The notes: a model not told the origin generated them from the letters alone. A stretch of DNA of 21,619 bases from Saccoglossus kowalevskii (GCF_000003605.2 NW_003137331.1:189174-210792), one strand, 5' to 3'; counted from the first letter of the stretch, positions 9,738-19,138 are shown. Numbers and translations are program-made.

Positions 9738-9889
9738 TTTTTAGGGTTGGTTACCAAAGTTTGAAAAAATCACCTTTGTTTTTATTTGACAGAGAAATAT
9801 ATTGATTTTAATCTAATTTGTTCACACCTTAAAAGTTGATGAGGAAATTTGTCAAAAAATATAGTACTGTAATAGATATATGTACTACT
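9738..9889 (+). repeat. Direct duplication, copy 2
   Basis: Second copy of the segment at 9387..9542, offset by about 350 bases. The 195 bases between the copies hold the inverted TTCACTGGG motif cluster. A poly-T run of about 17 follows at 9905..9921. Confidence 0.9.
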
Positions 9890-10950
9890 AGTAACCAGGA
9901 TAATATTTTTTTTTTTTTTTAAATAATCTCCAGTTCGAGAAAAAGTGATTTTCTGGCATAAGAATAAAGCTATGAACTATATGTACATGTACATTAAACC
10001 CTGTATATATAAAGGAGTTTCCAAGGATCCTAAAATGGTGAAACAGCGAGTTGGTGTTTATCTTAGAAATGTGTGTCTATATAACATTCAATGGTTGATT
10101 TTTGTACTATCGGGGAAACTTGTGAATAGAAAATAAAATGAAATACACCATTAATCAGTTGACCTTATCACATGTGACATTTCGATGCAACTGCATGGGG
10201 TACACACACATGTACACATGTACGTTCATTTTTGATTAAACAGCCTCAAGAGTTTGAAAATTTTCATTAGTGTCCATAGTATTTGAGTATAAACCCCTAG
10301 TCACATATAGAACATCTAAATTACGTAACTAGGGGAATTGGTAATAATCCTCCCCCTGCAGCACCAAATTTGCAACCTTAGAAACACATGCGGTTATTAA
10401 TAATTAACTTTTCCTTGCCATAATTTTTCCTGCCAAAATGTTTGTGCAACATTTTACAATATTTTAAGTAATTTTCGAATTTTTGTTTGTTAACTTTGGA
10501 CCAAAAGCACATAACTGTCCATTGTTTATGAGTCTTGACCAAAATTGTTGAAAGAATATGAAAAAAATGTTGAAAATTGGTTAAAAAGTTGTTTGCTTGG
10601 TTAAAAGTTGAAACAAAAAATCTGTCGAAAAATTTACAAAACTATCATAACACATCTCACAAGAAGTTTGTGACAATCTAGGAAAGAGAGTGGTTTGAAC
10701 CATCATTGCAACAGATGGCAATGAAGATAACATGTCCATAATTTCATGGTCAATCTAGCGAGTAGTGTAGTGTCTGGTAGTTATCTCAGTGTACTACTAA
10801 AACCTTTCAATATTAAAAGCAAATTTGATTCAAGATTTATCAGATAAACAAATAAAGTAAAATATAACAATACAGTGATTATCAAATATATCAACATGCA
10901 TCTTAAATCACACCTTTTTAATAATTATATTCAGGTGTTTTGACCAACAA
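9890..10950. other. Noncoding stretch
   Basis: AT-rich DNA with TACATGTA-type words (9980..9993, 10208..10222), poly-T and poly-A runs, and a 63-codon plus-strand frame (9945..10136) of no recognisable family. No splice-bounded exon with conserved residues was seen. Confidence 0.5.
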
Positions 10951-10951
10951 T

Positions 10952-11070
10952 TTGCTCCATTGGTAGTGCATGTGCTTAGGTATATTACAGAGCATTGTCC
11001 GAATCGCACGGTCCCGTGTCTTCGACCTATAGGCCTCTACGATACCGTGCGGGATCGCATAGGCTAATTG
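10952..11070 (+). mobile_element. tRNA-derived SINE-like segment with hairpin
   Basis: TTGCTCCATTGGTAG at 10952..10966 resembles a tRNA A box (TGGCTCAGTTGGTAG type). GTCCGAATCG at 10997..11006 resembles a B box (GGTTCGAATC type). The spacing of about 45 bases is right for an internal RNA polymerase III promoter. The flanking arms do not pair as a true tRNA acceptor or T stem, so it is not a functional tRNA gene. Next to it GCACGGT (11005..11011) and ACCGTGC (about 11045..11051) pair across a CCTATAGG core. The tail of a SINE (simple repeat, poly-A) is not evident. Confidence 0.35.
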
Positions 11071-11123
11071 CGTATCTTAAGCAGTGAGGTCTGATTGGGC
11101 GCGCCTCGAAACAAGGCAGCCAA

Positions 11124-11342
11124 TCAGCTTGGACGTATCAAATTATAAAACAAAATGCCACTTCCTGTTTTTGTCGCTATGAAGACGTTCTTCGCACACA
11201 AAACTGCGTCGATTGCCTGTACCTGATGAGGCTTGAGGGCACCAACACCGAAAACTTTCGCAATTTTATCATCACAAATATCTTGATTCATGGGCGCCAC
11301 CATTTTGTTTAAAACGAAACGCCAAAGAGGGATTTGTAACAC
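11124..11342 (-). pseudogene. RecQ-type helicase N-terminal fragment cut at Walker A
   Basis: The minus-strand frame of 72 codons contains KVFGVGALKPHQ, then VQAIDAVLCAKNVF and IATKTGSG. This is the order of a RecQ-family DNA helicase start: the motif 0 region (F-x-x-x-x-L-K-P-x-Q), the helix A-I-x-A, and Walker A. In RecQ proteins Walker A reads TGSGKS. Here the Lys that contacts ATP is absent: after TGSG the frame reads ILFYNLIRPS and stops. Similarity ends exactly there, so it is a truncated copy or an exon followed by read-through. A likely internal start is ATGGTGGCGCCCATG (about 11303). CCAAT words lie just upstream (near 11355) and downstream (11090..11130). It could be a retrocopy or part of a transposon. 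Confidence 0.55.
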
Positions 11343-11523
11343 GCAAACTGATTGGACAATGATTAGCCGTAACTGACTACTGGGGACGCTGTTAGAATAC
11401 GCATGTTTGATGGTCGTTCTGCCAAGGTCTGTTAAGAGGCTTGGTCGAATAAACTTAGATCTTGGCTAGCGAAGATGTTTCTATAGTCAGAATAAGTCAT
11501 ATTTCAATAACTCAGTATACAAC
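11343..11523. other. Short intergenic stretch before MITE
   Basis: This stretch holds a CCAAT box in minus orientation (TGTCCAATCAG, near 11350..11360) upstream of the RecQ-like start codon. CAGTATACAAC at 11513..11523 pairs with GTTGTATACTG at 11589..11599 inside the neighbouring MITE. No gene is seen. Confidence 0.45.
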
Positions 11524-11705
11524 TACCGTATTTGTTCTATTAGAAGTACATTACCAATAGAAGTGCATATAAACCCATAACTGTATTGGTTGTATACTGA
11601 ATCATTAAAATATTATTTATTACCATAGAAACGCCAACACAACTAAAAGAGCAAATACAACAAAATAATTTTTGAAGATGTACTTCTAATAGAGCAAATA
11701 TGGTA
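11524..11705. mobile_element. MITE with 28-bp inverted ends and TA flanks
   Basis: The left end reads TACCGTATTTGTTCTATTAG and the reverse complement of the right end reads TACCATATTTGCTCTATTAG. The match continues through AAGTACAT, giving 28 bp with two differences. The element is about 180 bp with no coding capacity and TA at both edges. That is the form of Tc1/mariner-derived miniature elements, which duplicate TA on insertion. A relic of the same family lies at 314..341. An additional inverted pair (11513..11523 and 11589..11599) overlaps its left side. Confidence 0.85.
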
Positions 11706-12078
11706 CATACATGTATAGTTCTTAATGTTATAACCACTCTCCCTCAACAAAAACAGATATTTAAACCAATTTTTCTCCATCAACTGCTATTAATTAATAC
11801 TGTTAAGTGGGATATGTATAAAAATAAGGACCTTTAGAAGCTCATAGAAGAACGCTTGACTCAATTTCAATGATGTTTTCAATCAATGTCATACTTGATT
11901 TGCTTGCAGACATGACTTCAGAAAGTGACTACTCTGAGCCACTTATCAGTAATAGTACTCAAAAAACAAACATCTTAAAAGCTACAAAACGAAGAGATAT
12001 AGATCGAGTAATATCAAATGACGTTACGTGAAGCATACGCTTCACACGCAACAGAACACCATTTGTTGATACAGTAAA
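11706..12078. other. Noncoding spacer between two MITEs
   Basis: AT-rich DNA with no supportable exon. GAAGCATACGCTTC near 12031..12044 is a small palindrome. Confidence 0.5.
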
Positions 12079-12282
12079 TACCGTAAAATACTTTATTTTC
12101 GCTTGGAATTAATTTTCGCTGAAGAAACGATTCAGTGAAAATAAAAATCCAGTGAATATACCTATTTTCCTATATTTTACATTCAACTCGTCAAAAATCA
12201 GTGAAAATAAATTTCATACAAAACACCCAAAAAGTCTTTTCAGCGAAAATAAATTCCAGCTAAAATAAAGTATTTTACAGTA
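12079..12282. mobile_element. MITE with about 46-bp inverted ends and TA flanks
   Basis: The left end (12079..12124) starts TACCGTAAAATACTTTATTT; the reverse complement of the right end (12236..12282) starts TACTGTAAAATACTTTATTT. Both then continue through GGAATT and ATTTTCGCTGAA with a few mismatches and a 1-bp indel. The whole is 204 bp, has no coding capacity and is bounded by TA on each side, fitting a Tc1/mariner-type MITE. Its interior repeats CAGTGAAAATAAA twice. The ends differ from those of the 11524..11705 element, though both begin TACCGTA. Confidence 0.88.
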
Positions 12283-15239
12283 CCCAGTGACACCAAACAG
12301 TCAGATGTATAATTTGTTCTCAGATATTTGCAAATATTTAATTTAGTTGGACATCATTTGTGTAAAACATCAGAATAGTTATAATCCCTGTATATGAATC
12401 AGGGAGATACAAAACTCTTGTGGTAACCACGTTTGTGCATATGTTGATGTCAAACTATGAGACAAAACAAGTTTACAGAACAATCCATAAAGTTTTGGTA
12501 ATGCAAAATATTACTCAGGGTAATGCAAGAGGAATAATTTCCATTTATTATGGATGCAAGTAATTATTACTGGCCATATATAAATATGTTTTTTAATAAA
12601 GAATTATCATTCACAGGAATAATATATTTGGAGTTTTTTTTTATGTACATACATGTACATCGTATGATGTATTTGCTATATTAGTATCACATGCGCTGTA
12701 ACGAAAATGACGAGTGTCTACCAATGTTTGAAATAACTGTCCATGATGGTAACTTTTTACTTAAACGAGATAAAATACGAACTTCCAACTCCCAAATATT
12801 AAGATTTAGGACCACATCATTATTATTTTTTGTAATTTCGCATTTGCCCTTCTTTAAATTATGACATTAGGACATTTGATTGTATATAACAGTATTTCCA
12901 GACACAAGGTATGTACTCGTAAGGTACATGTATGAACGTACTCACACACAACAGTGTTGTGGCTTCTGCATGTCCGCACAACTCTCCCTCAGATACGCTT
13001 TTGAGGCATCATTAATGCGAACACATTAGGATTAGATTGAAGCCTTATTAAGGTAACATTCTTGTTCAAGTCTCCATGTCATGATCAGGTGATATCTTAA
13101 AAGAAAATTCGAACCGTGTTCCGTTAGACGTGCCTCGGAGCATCAATGTTATGCCATTTTCTTAGGATTGAACCTTCACTAATAAAAAACAAAGACAGCA
13201 ATGGAAAGAAGAAAGCTAGGAGAAACGTATACAATGAAACCAAGGGAAAACAAACAATTGTGTCATAGTGGAAATCAGAATTTGCGTGGCTAATTGCGCA
13301 GGTAAGCAGGTTTACTCTAAAATATGCCAAGCTGTCTCACAAAGAAAATCATCAATAAAATGAGCATATAGTTCTGTTTATTATTGATAATGAGTTCTGT
13401 ATATTTATTTTGTAATGAGTGTGAAAACATGAGAAAAAGAATAACTTTCTACCAGAACAGGCAATTTTTGAAAGTTGATAGTCCTTAGGCCTGGCAATAA
13501 TTTATTACCAATTTGATACAGTGGCGTAAAAACAAAATAAATTATATAATGGTCTAGAAGTATTTACTCAGAAACTTGAACCACTGTGGTGGTAACAATT
13601 TGCCTTAATAGTACCAAATTGCAAATCATTTGCTTAATTATTACAAACAAGAAGAAAGGGACCGTGGCAGTGTCAGACCAGTGTGGCAGTAAAACAAGAC
13701 ATCATGATGGAAATGTCATGTTGTTATTTATCCAGAGAACACTCTGTCGAGCTATTTTTAATTTATGTGAACTTTTATTGAGATGTGCTTTGAAGAACTA
13801 AAATAAGGTACATGAGGAAAATGTAAACCTTTTCACCACCAGTTCCCTCTTTTCACCACAAATTCACAAAATAGTCCTCTTTATAGTCTGTACTTTCCTT
13901 CAGAAGATTGGGATAAAAATAGCAAATTTTTTTTAGTAAAAACTGACAATTGAATCAAAATTTGTCTGTTGTCTCCAAAATTCATTTCCAGAAATATTAA
14001 AACATAGTTGAACTCTGGTGACCTTGCCCTTTGTTATATAATATAATTCCCTTTATCACAGTTTGTTTCAATATAAATATGCATTGTCATAATTAACTTT
14101 GAATACAAACAAGTTTTGGGGTTGAACCAACAGTGGGGAATCAGTCTACCGAATGTCCTTAAAAGATGTAAATATCTTACAAAAACATTGGTGTCTTATT
14201 TGTTTAATTATTTTAAGGGACATAATTTCCAGTTTTATTCAAAGTAATTCAGATATTTTAGTATAAAAATAAATGCCTCATCGCAAAAAAAAAAGAATGA
14301 CGTGAATAGATTCATAAAACATGCAAGATAACAAAAATCTTAGCTGGCTTTTGTCCAAGTATTTTGTACAGGTGTCTGTCAAAAATTAATGATTCACTGA
14401 GTCAAATATGAACTGCCTCATTGTGTGACTACTGTATTATATGAAAAGTAAAAAAAAAACACCCTTTATGAATAGCTATCATGTTGCAAGCTCTGCTTTG
14501 TATGCAAATCAACTTAAATAGTTAGTTGGTGTCCAGTGGAGGGAGAAGTCAACAGTACTGTTGCCTCCTGAGAATCTACATCTTCAAACGCTGCAATCTT
14601 CGAAGTGCGTTTTTAAACTAGTATTATGAAAACTCTATCATTCTGTTCTAATAGCTGAAACATATTCCTGCGAGTTTTCATTTGTCGAATGAACTGTTTG
14701 TCAAATACAGAATACATATATTTTAGAACAATTTTCTTTTTAAAATGTGGATGAAATGTTTTGCTTTTTATGTATTTTTTATGTATTGTTTTTGATTTGA
14801 TAACTTTGAACTAAACATATTTTCTATTAGCTTCAGATCTTGATCAAAGTTTGGCACCCAGTTCATAGGAGTGCTTATATTGATTTTCTGACATCTTGTT
14901 TTCTGTAAAGATTTTATTGGATAGGTTTGCAAATGTGTATCAGACTGTGCAATCTCTCCATGAGTTGGTTTTGAAACCCAGTATGAGATTCTGGGATACA
15001 TTACCAAGGATATTGTTACAAGATAAATCATTTGCTTCATTGAACACATACAACAATGCATATTTCCACTGAGATCAGTGACCTTTGGTGTGTATCACCA
15101 GTGATCAGTTAAGTAGAAACAGTCAAAATATTTTATCAGATTTTCTCAATTTTTGCATGATATTTTCATACAGAACATTTTCAGATTTTACCTACTAACT
15201 AGAGTGAGGGTGTGACCTGCCTGCCAAGTTTGAGCAAAA
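12283..15239. other. Long noncoding stretch, no exon recognised
   Basis: Three kilobases of AT-rich DNA with short frames on both strands (13124..13330, 13586..13801, 14768..15061), none with recognisable residues. TACATGTA-type words occur at 12650 and 12925, and a small palindrome, CACAACAGTGTTGTG, near 12947..12961. Downstream pirin exons (minus strand) would be expected somewhere below 19235. I looked for their conserved GWTSFIY and HGPFVMNT segments and did not see them. Confidence 0.5.
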
Positions 15240-15280
15240 TTTAGGAAGAGGGTTCTCCGAACCTGCCTATTTACATAGTT
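15240..15280. repeat. Inverted repeat arm 1 in DIRS 3' region
   Basis: These 41 bases (containing GAGGGTTCTCCGAACCTGCC) are the near reverse complement of 15546..15586 (containing GGCGGGTTTGGAGAACCCTC), with about six differences. The 48-bp direct repeat follows five bases later. Together they look like the terminal and internal complementary repeats that DIRS elements use in circle formation. Confidence 0.75.
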
Positions 15281-15285
15281 AATAT

Positions 15286-15333
15286 CCACCATGGACTCCG
15301 GTCAGTCAAAATGACTATTTTGAACTGTAGGCA
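15286..15333 (+). repeat. 48-bp direct repeat, copy 1
   Basis: It starts CCACCATGGACTCCGG and ends GAACTGTAGGCA. It recurs at 15605..15652 with two differences (G to A twice). Its middle, AGTCAAAATGACTATTTTGA, is a near-palindrome that can form a hairpin. Confidence 0.88.
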
Positions 15334-15545
15334 TTAATCAGCGATTCTGCCAATGATGGAGAGATAGAATCAGGGGAAGCCCCATGACCCCAAGATTTTT
15401 TTCCCTTACGTCACAAACTACGTGACCGAGGTAATGTGGCGGCGCCATCATATCCTGATATTCACTCTGGTTGCTTTCTCTCTGCACTAGACTAGATCAA
15501 CGCTACGGAAAGAGTGGGATGGTTGGGGGGTATATGGTAGGTATG

Positions 15546-15586
15546 AACTATGTGAATAGGCGGGTTTGGAGAACCCTCTGTCTAAA
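15546..15586. repeat. Inverted repeat arm 2 in DIRS 3' region
   Basis: Partner of 15240..15280 in inverted orientation. The 265 bases between the arms hold the first 48-bp repeat copy, a GGCGGCGCCATC word (15438..15449) and TACGTCA (15408..15414). Confidence 0.75.
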
Positions 15587-15604
15587 TTCACTACGTTCAA
15601 TTGC

Positions 15605-15652
15605 CCACCATAGACTCCAGTCAGTCAAAATGACTATTTTGAACTGTAGGCA
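15605..15652 (+). repeat. 48-bp direct repeat, copy 2
   Basis: Second copy of 15286..15333, in the same orientation although the neighbouring 41-bp arm is inverted. The mixed orientation argues against a simple duplication of one block. Confidence 0.88.
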
Positions 15653-16107
15653 GAGTCAGACGCCGATAGGTGGCAGGTTTTCCGAGCAAACAGAAAATGA
15701 TGAAAGTATTTTTTCCCAGTCAGGGATGATACACTCTACAACTACCACTCATCATCTAGCTAAGACCCCAAAAGAGAGTGGTATCTTACCTTGCCTGTGC
15801 TGTCCCCAGAACAAAAAATCCCAAAATGATGCTACAGTGACAGCCCAAGAAAGCTAGACCCAAACCCAATTCAGGGGGTAGTGTGCTTTCGAAGTGAAAA
15901 CCGAAACAGTTCTGCAAGAGGACAAAGGCCGAAAAGCGAGACCAAAAAACTTCCAAGGAGTGCTGACGGTAGAAAATCTGTCCGCAAAGATGCTGAGACT
16001 GACTTATTGCCTATGCGCAGGGACCCTTGTGGTCGTTCGGCTGGGTCAGCAACCAGAGTCTGGCCCGCTACAACGGGATCCAACCTAAAGAAGCTCTATT
16101 CAATGGA
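15653..16107. other. GC-richer tail between recombinase stop and repeat block
   Basis: This lies between the recombinase stop codon and the repeat block, within the presumed DIRS element. Overlapping frames run on both strands (plus 15471..15857, 15881..16111, 15894..16088; minus 15871..16083). The plus-strand frames are rich in Lys/Arg/Ser and include a CLCC pair, but I cannot assign any to a gag or other known domain. They may be chance frames of GC-rich noncoding DNA or remnants of an antisense ORF. Confidence 0.4.
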
Positions 16108-16975
16108 TTAGGTGTCTCTTAGTAGTTGATAAAGACATTGCATTCTCCAGAAGTCTGCACTCAGTATATGTTCAGGGGGGGGCGCCTGACGCTGCCCCAG
16201 TGAGTTAGCAATCGCACGGGCCTCATGCACTCGTACTTGGTATCTTTGCAAGCTCTGTGTCGAGGAAGTTAAAGTATTATAGACCTCTAATACAGTTGCA
16301 GAAATCCACCTGGCGATGGAAGTCAGAGGAGGCCAGCCTATCCTGCCTTCCTGGGTCGTAACACAAAAACATGTGCTTGGAACCCCGTCCTGAATCCTTA
16401 GTACGGTTTTGGTAGCAACTCCGTGCTTGAACAGGGCAGAAAAGCAATTCCTCCTGATCCTTCGAGCCGACAATATTTGACAGCCGGGGATGACGATCAG
16501 CTGAGGGTCGTGTCCTGGGATTTGGTTCTTGGCGAGAAACCCGATTTGTGTCTTTAGCACAACTTGATTGTCCATAAGGGCGGCACACTCGTCAGAGAAG
16601 TAAATGCCCCCAGTTCTGACCGACGCCTATCTGAGGCAAGGGCCAGTAGGAAGACTGTTCTCCTAGGCAAAAATTTGAGTGGTGCTGATTGGAGAGGCTC
16701 GAAAGGCGATCTGCTTAGAGCAAACAACACAACCAACAAATCCAAGTTGGGCGGTTCCCTTGTTCAGGGTCTCTGCCTCTGATTATGGAAAGCAGTAAAT
16801 AGTCTCCAAATAATAGAACAATTGGCTAGTCTTGTTCCAAAAGAGTTCTCAAAGGCCGACTTGTAGCCAATGATCGCTGCGTAGGACAAACCCACTTCAC
16901 CAAATAGGTGAACAAAGAAGTCTGCTACCTGGCCATGGCCAATAGAGGGATAGCGTGGATCGATTTCCATTCCGC
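16108..16975 (-). pseudogene. DIRS tyrosine recombinase, broken
   Basis: The N-terminal core-binding part is read at 16970..16764 (VADFFVHLFGEVGLSYAAI, then YKSAFENSFGTRL). After one stop codon the same frame continues at 16745..16554 with FLLALASDRRRSEL, which holds the first catalytic Arg. The frame then shifts; the segment ending at 16108 carries ARWISATVLEVYN, VHEARAIANSL (the H-x-x-R pair), ADFW, and the nucleophile Tyr in CLYQLLRDT just before the stop. All signature residues of the family can be seen, but at least one stop and one frameshift separate them. In intact elements this enzyme inserts the circular DNA copy by strand exchange. Confidence 0.8.
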
Positions 16976-17529
16976 TACACCAATCAGTGTATGCTTGCCA
17001 CCTTGAATGTAGACAGCATTGGTGGAATGCCTGTTCGCCCTGGCCAGGACGTTGGCAGTCCGCTCAGACAAGACTTTAGTCTGTGCGAGTCTACTGAGAG
17101 CCTCTATGCGTGTAAGTGTTACACCGCTGGGCTCGTTTGTAGTGCGCCGACCAGTTGGGACAGCAGGTCTGGTAAATCCTAGCATTTCCAACAGAAGTGG
17201 AAACTATGCCTTGGTTGGCCAATTGGGTGGGACCAGTGTCAATATGCAGGTGTGCACCTGTCGAAGTTTTCTACGGTATCCTGTGAACTAGCGGGAAGGG
17301 AAGAAAGGCGTACACATCTATGTGGGCAATCGGGATCAGCAAGGCATCCCTGGCCCAGCCACCTGGAGTCGGCAGGAGTGTTATGTACGTCGATAGCTTG
17401 GCGTTCCGGGGTGTGGTAAACCGGTCTATCTTTGGATAGACCGGTTCTGGAGACAGAGCCGCCTTGAAAGGGTGTCTGTCAGACTGTTCCTCACCCCTGG
17501 AAGGTGGTGTGCGGTTAGCATTTTGCTAG
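16976..17529 (-). pseudogene. DIRS linker region between RNase H and recombinase
   Basis: The minus-strand frames contain VYAFLPFPLVHRI near 17330..17282 and PPNWPT near 17220, then SRLAQTKVLSERT near 17100. Comparable segments join RNase H to the recombinase in DIRS polyproteins. Frames change at least twice, so no single protein can be read. An inverted pair, GGTCTATC and GATAGACC near 17421..17444, forms a perfect short hairpin. Confidence 0.55.
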
Positions 17530-17911
17530 AATTTGCTCTGCTAGGACCGACAACAATGGGGAACGCGTCCCCATCTCCTTGTTTAAGGAGACCACCGCTG
17601 TGTTGTCTGTGCGAAGCAGGACTCTGTGGTCTCAAACTACGGTTAGAAAGTGTGGTAGTGCTAAGTGCACTTGTTTCAGGTCGAGCCGGTTGATACGGTG
17701 GTCCCGAAACTAATGTGGGGACCATATACCTTGGGCTTGTTCGTCTAATAGATGCGCTCCCCAAAAATGGAGGGAGGCATCTGTTACCAGAGTCATAGCT
17801 GCGGTGAGTGGGTCCAAGGGGACCCCCTGTCCGAGGTTTGCCAGTGACGACCACTAGGTCAGGGCTTCTTTTGCTTGGTCCAAGATCAATACCCGCCTGT
17901 CTAGTTCCCAT
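17530..17911 (-). pseudogene. DIRS RNase H domain, broken
   Basis: Minus-strand translation gives TLVTDASLHFWGAHL near 17790..17745 and, in the same domain order, LLRTDNTAVVS near 17625..17590 and RSPLLSVLAEQIL near 17570..17530. The two Asp (TDAS and RTDN) correspond to catalytic positions of the retroelement RNase H fold. At least one stop (after GIWSPH) and frame changes interrupt it. In an intact element this domain would remove the RNA template strand. Confidence 0.8.
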
Positions 17912-18009
17912 AGGTGAGCTCGGTGTTGTAGCAACAAGCTTTGTACTGGGCAGCTGTGTAATGCGGCCTGGGGAACTACCCTTTGAATCGAGGTCATCAT
18001 TCCGATGAT

Positions 18010-18330
18010 CCGCATTAGTTCTCAGAGCCCAACTGGTGAAGTCAATCCTGTGTTAGCCTTACTTGCTCGGCTAAAAACCCCTTGTTTGGATTATGTAATA
18101 ACCAGTTGTCTAGCTACAGATTGATGTGTACCAATGTTTGGTGGAGCAGCAGCACCATCTGTTTCATCCATTCCGGTGGAACGTAGGGGTTTGTGCATAA
18201 CCCAAAGGGGGGGGGGGCACTCGAGGTTTGAATACTCATACTGGTCTCATCCCATACTTTGGGGTCTGATCCTGAAACCACACTGACCGGGTAGCGGTCC
18301 AGCGAAAAGCGTTGCATAAGATTACCCCAC
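18010..18330 (-). pseudogene. DIRS reverse transcriptase, partial and inactive
   Basis: The frame at 18317..18114 includes PPPFGLCTNPYV, matching the conserved LPFGL-x-x-AP-x-V-F block of DIRS reverse transcriptases, and VLLLHQTLVHINL. The catalytic Y-L-D-D-W box follows immediately but reads stop-L-D-N-W (stop at 18116..18114): the Tyr codon is lost and the second catalytic Asp is Asn. The domain continues in frame as LLHNPNKG and AEQVRL. An 11-base G run (18207..18217) lies in the PPP/FGL region and probably slipped. The N-terminal fingers are missing. Confidence 0.8.
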
Positions 18331-18343
18331 CCGGGGGCCTTAG

Positions 18344-18405
18344 TCAGAGTATATTGAATATATCAGTATACATTGTATATACTGATATATTCAATTATAC
18401 TCTGA
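18344..18405. repeat. Near-perfect palindrome at array edge
   Basis: The left arm 18344..18370 (TCAGAGTATATTGAATATAT then CAGTATA) is the reverse complement of 18378..18405 apart from one extra T. The loop is seven bases. The right arm is in array orientation, so the left arm is an inverted array unit: the array starts head-to-head. It could extrude as a cruciform. Confidence 0.88.
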
Positions 18406-19138
18406 TGTATTCAGATATATACTGATATATTCAATTATACTCTGACGTATTCAAATATATAGTGATATATTCAATTATACTCTAATGTATTCAGATATAT
18501 TCAAATATACTCTGATGTATACAGATGTATACTGATATATTCAAATATACTCTGATGTATTCAGATATATACTGATATATTCAAATATACTCTGATGTAT
18601 TCAGATATATACTGATATATTTAAATATACTCTGATGTGTTCAGATATATACTGATATATTCAAATATACTCTGATGTATACAGATGTATACTGATATAT
18701 TCAAATATACTCTGATGTGATCAGATATATACTGATATATTCAAATATACTCTGATGTATTCAGATATATACTGATATATTCAAATATACTCTGATATGT
18801 ATTCAGATATATACTGATATATTCAAACATACGCTTGATGTATTCAGATATGTACTGATATATTCAAATATACTCTGATGTATTCAAATATATAGTGATA
18901 TATTCAAATATACTCTGATGTATACAGATATATAGTGATATATTCAAATATACTCTGATGTATACCGATATATAGTGATATATTCAAATATACTCTGATG
19001 TAATCAGATATATACAGATATATTCAAATATACTCTAATGTGTTCAGATATATATATTCAAATATACTCTGATGTAATCAGATATATACATTAATATTCA
19101 AATATACTCTAATGTGTTCAGATATATATATTCAAATA
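18378..19138 (+). repeat. AT-rich minisatellite, about 40-bp unit, about 19 copies
   Basis: The unit reads TACTCTGATGTATTCAGATA then TATACTGATATATTCAAATA. TCTGATGTAT-type words start at 18511, 18551, 18591, 18631, 18671, 18711 and 18751, giving an exact 40-bp period through the middle. Edges are more diverged: early units have TCAATTATACTC, and late ones shorten to roughly 35 bases with TATATATATTC. It separates the dead DIRS element from the pirin exon and lies in the pirin intron if the next pirin exon is at lower coordinates. Confidence 0.95.

Larger units (their letters stand above)
15240..18340 (-). mobile_element. Decayed DIRS-type tyrosine-recombinase retrotransposon
   Basis: Reading the minus strand, the order is reverse transcriptase (about 18330..18010), RNase H (about 17800..17530), a linker with VYAFLPFPLVHRI (about 17330..17282), then a tyrosine recombinase (about 16975..16108). 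This order and the use of a recombinase in place of a DDE integrase define DIRS-like elements, which insert as circular DNA and leave no target duplication. The coding part is visibly more GC-rich than the AT-rich surroundings. Every domain is interrupted by stops or frameshifts, so the copy is dead. A nested repeat block at 15240..15652 lies at the 3' side. The 5' side (gag and early RT) is missing where the tandem array begins. Exact ends are not fixed. Confidence 0.82.

Noticed and set aside
10952-11025. Functional tRNA gene
   Set aside because: The A and B box words are present, but the T-arm and acceptor stems do not pair.
14768-15061. 97-codon minus-strand frame as a possible pirin 3' exon
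   Set aside because: None of the conserved pirin C-terminal segments is present.
18378-19138. Regular repeats considered as a CRISPR array
   Set aside because: There are no unique spacers: the whole 40-bp period is repeated, AT-rich, and set in a eukaryotic genome.
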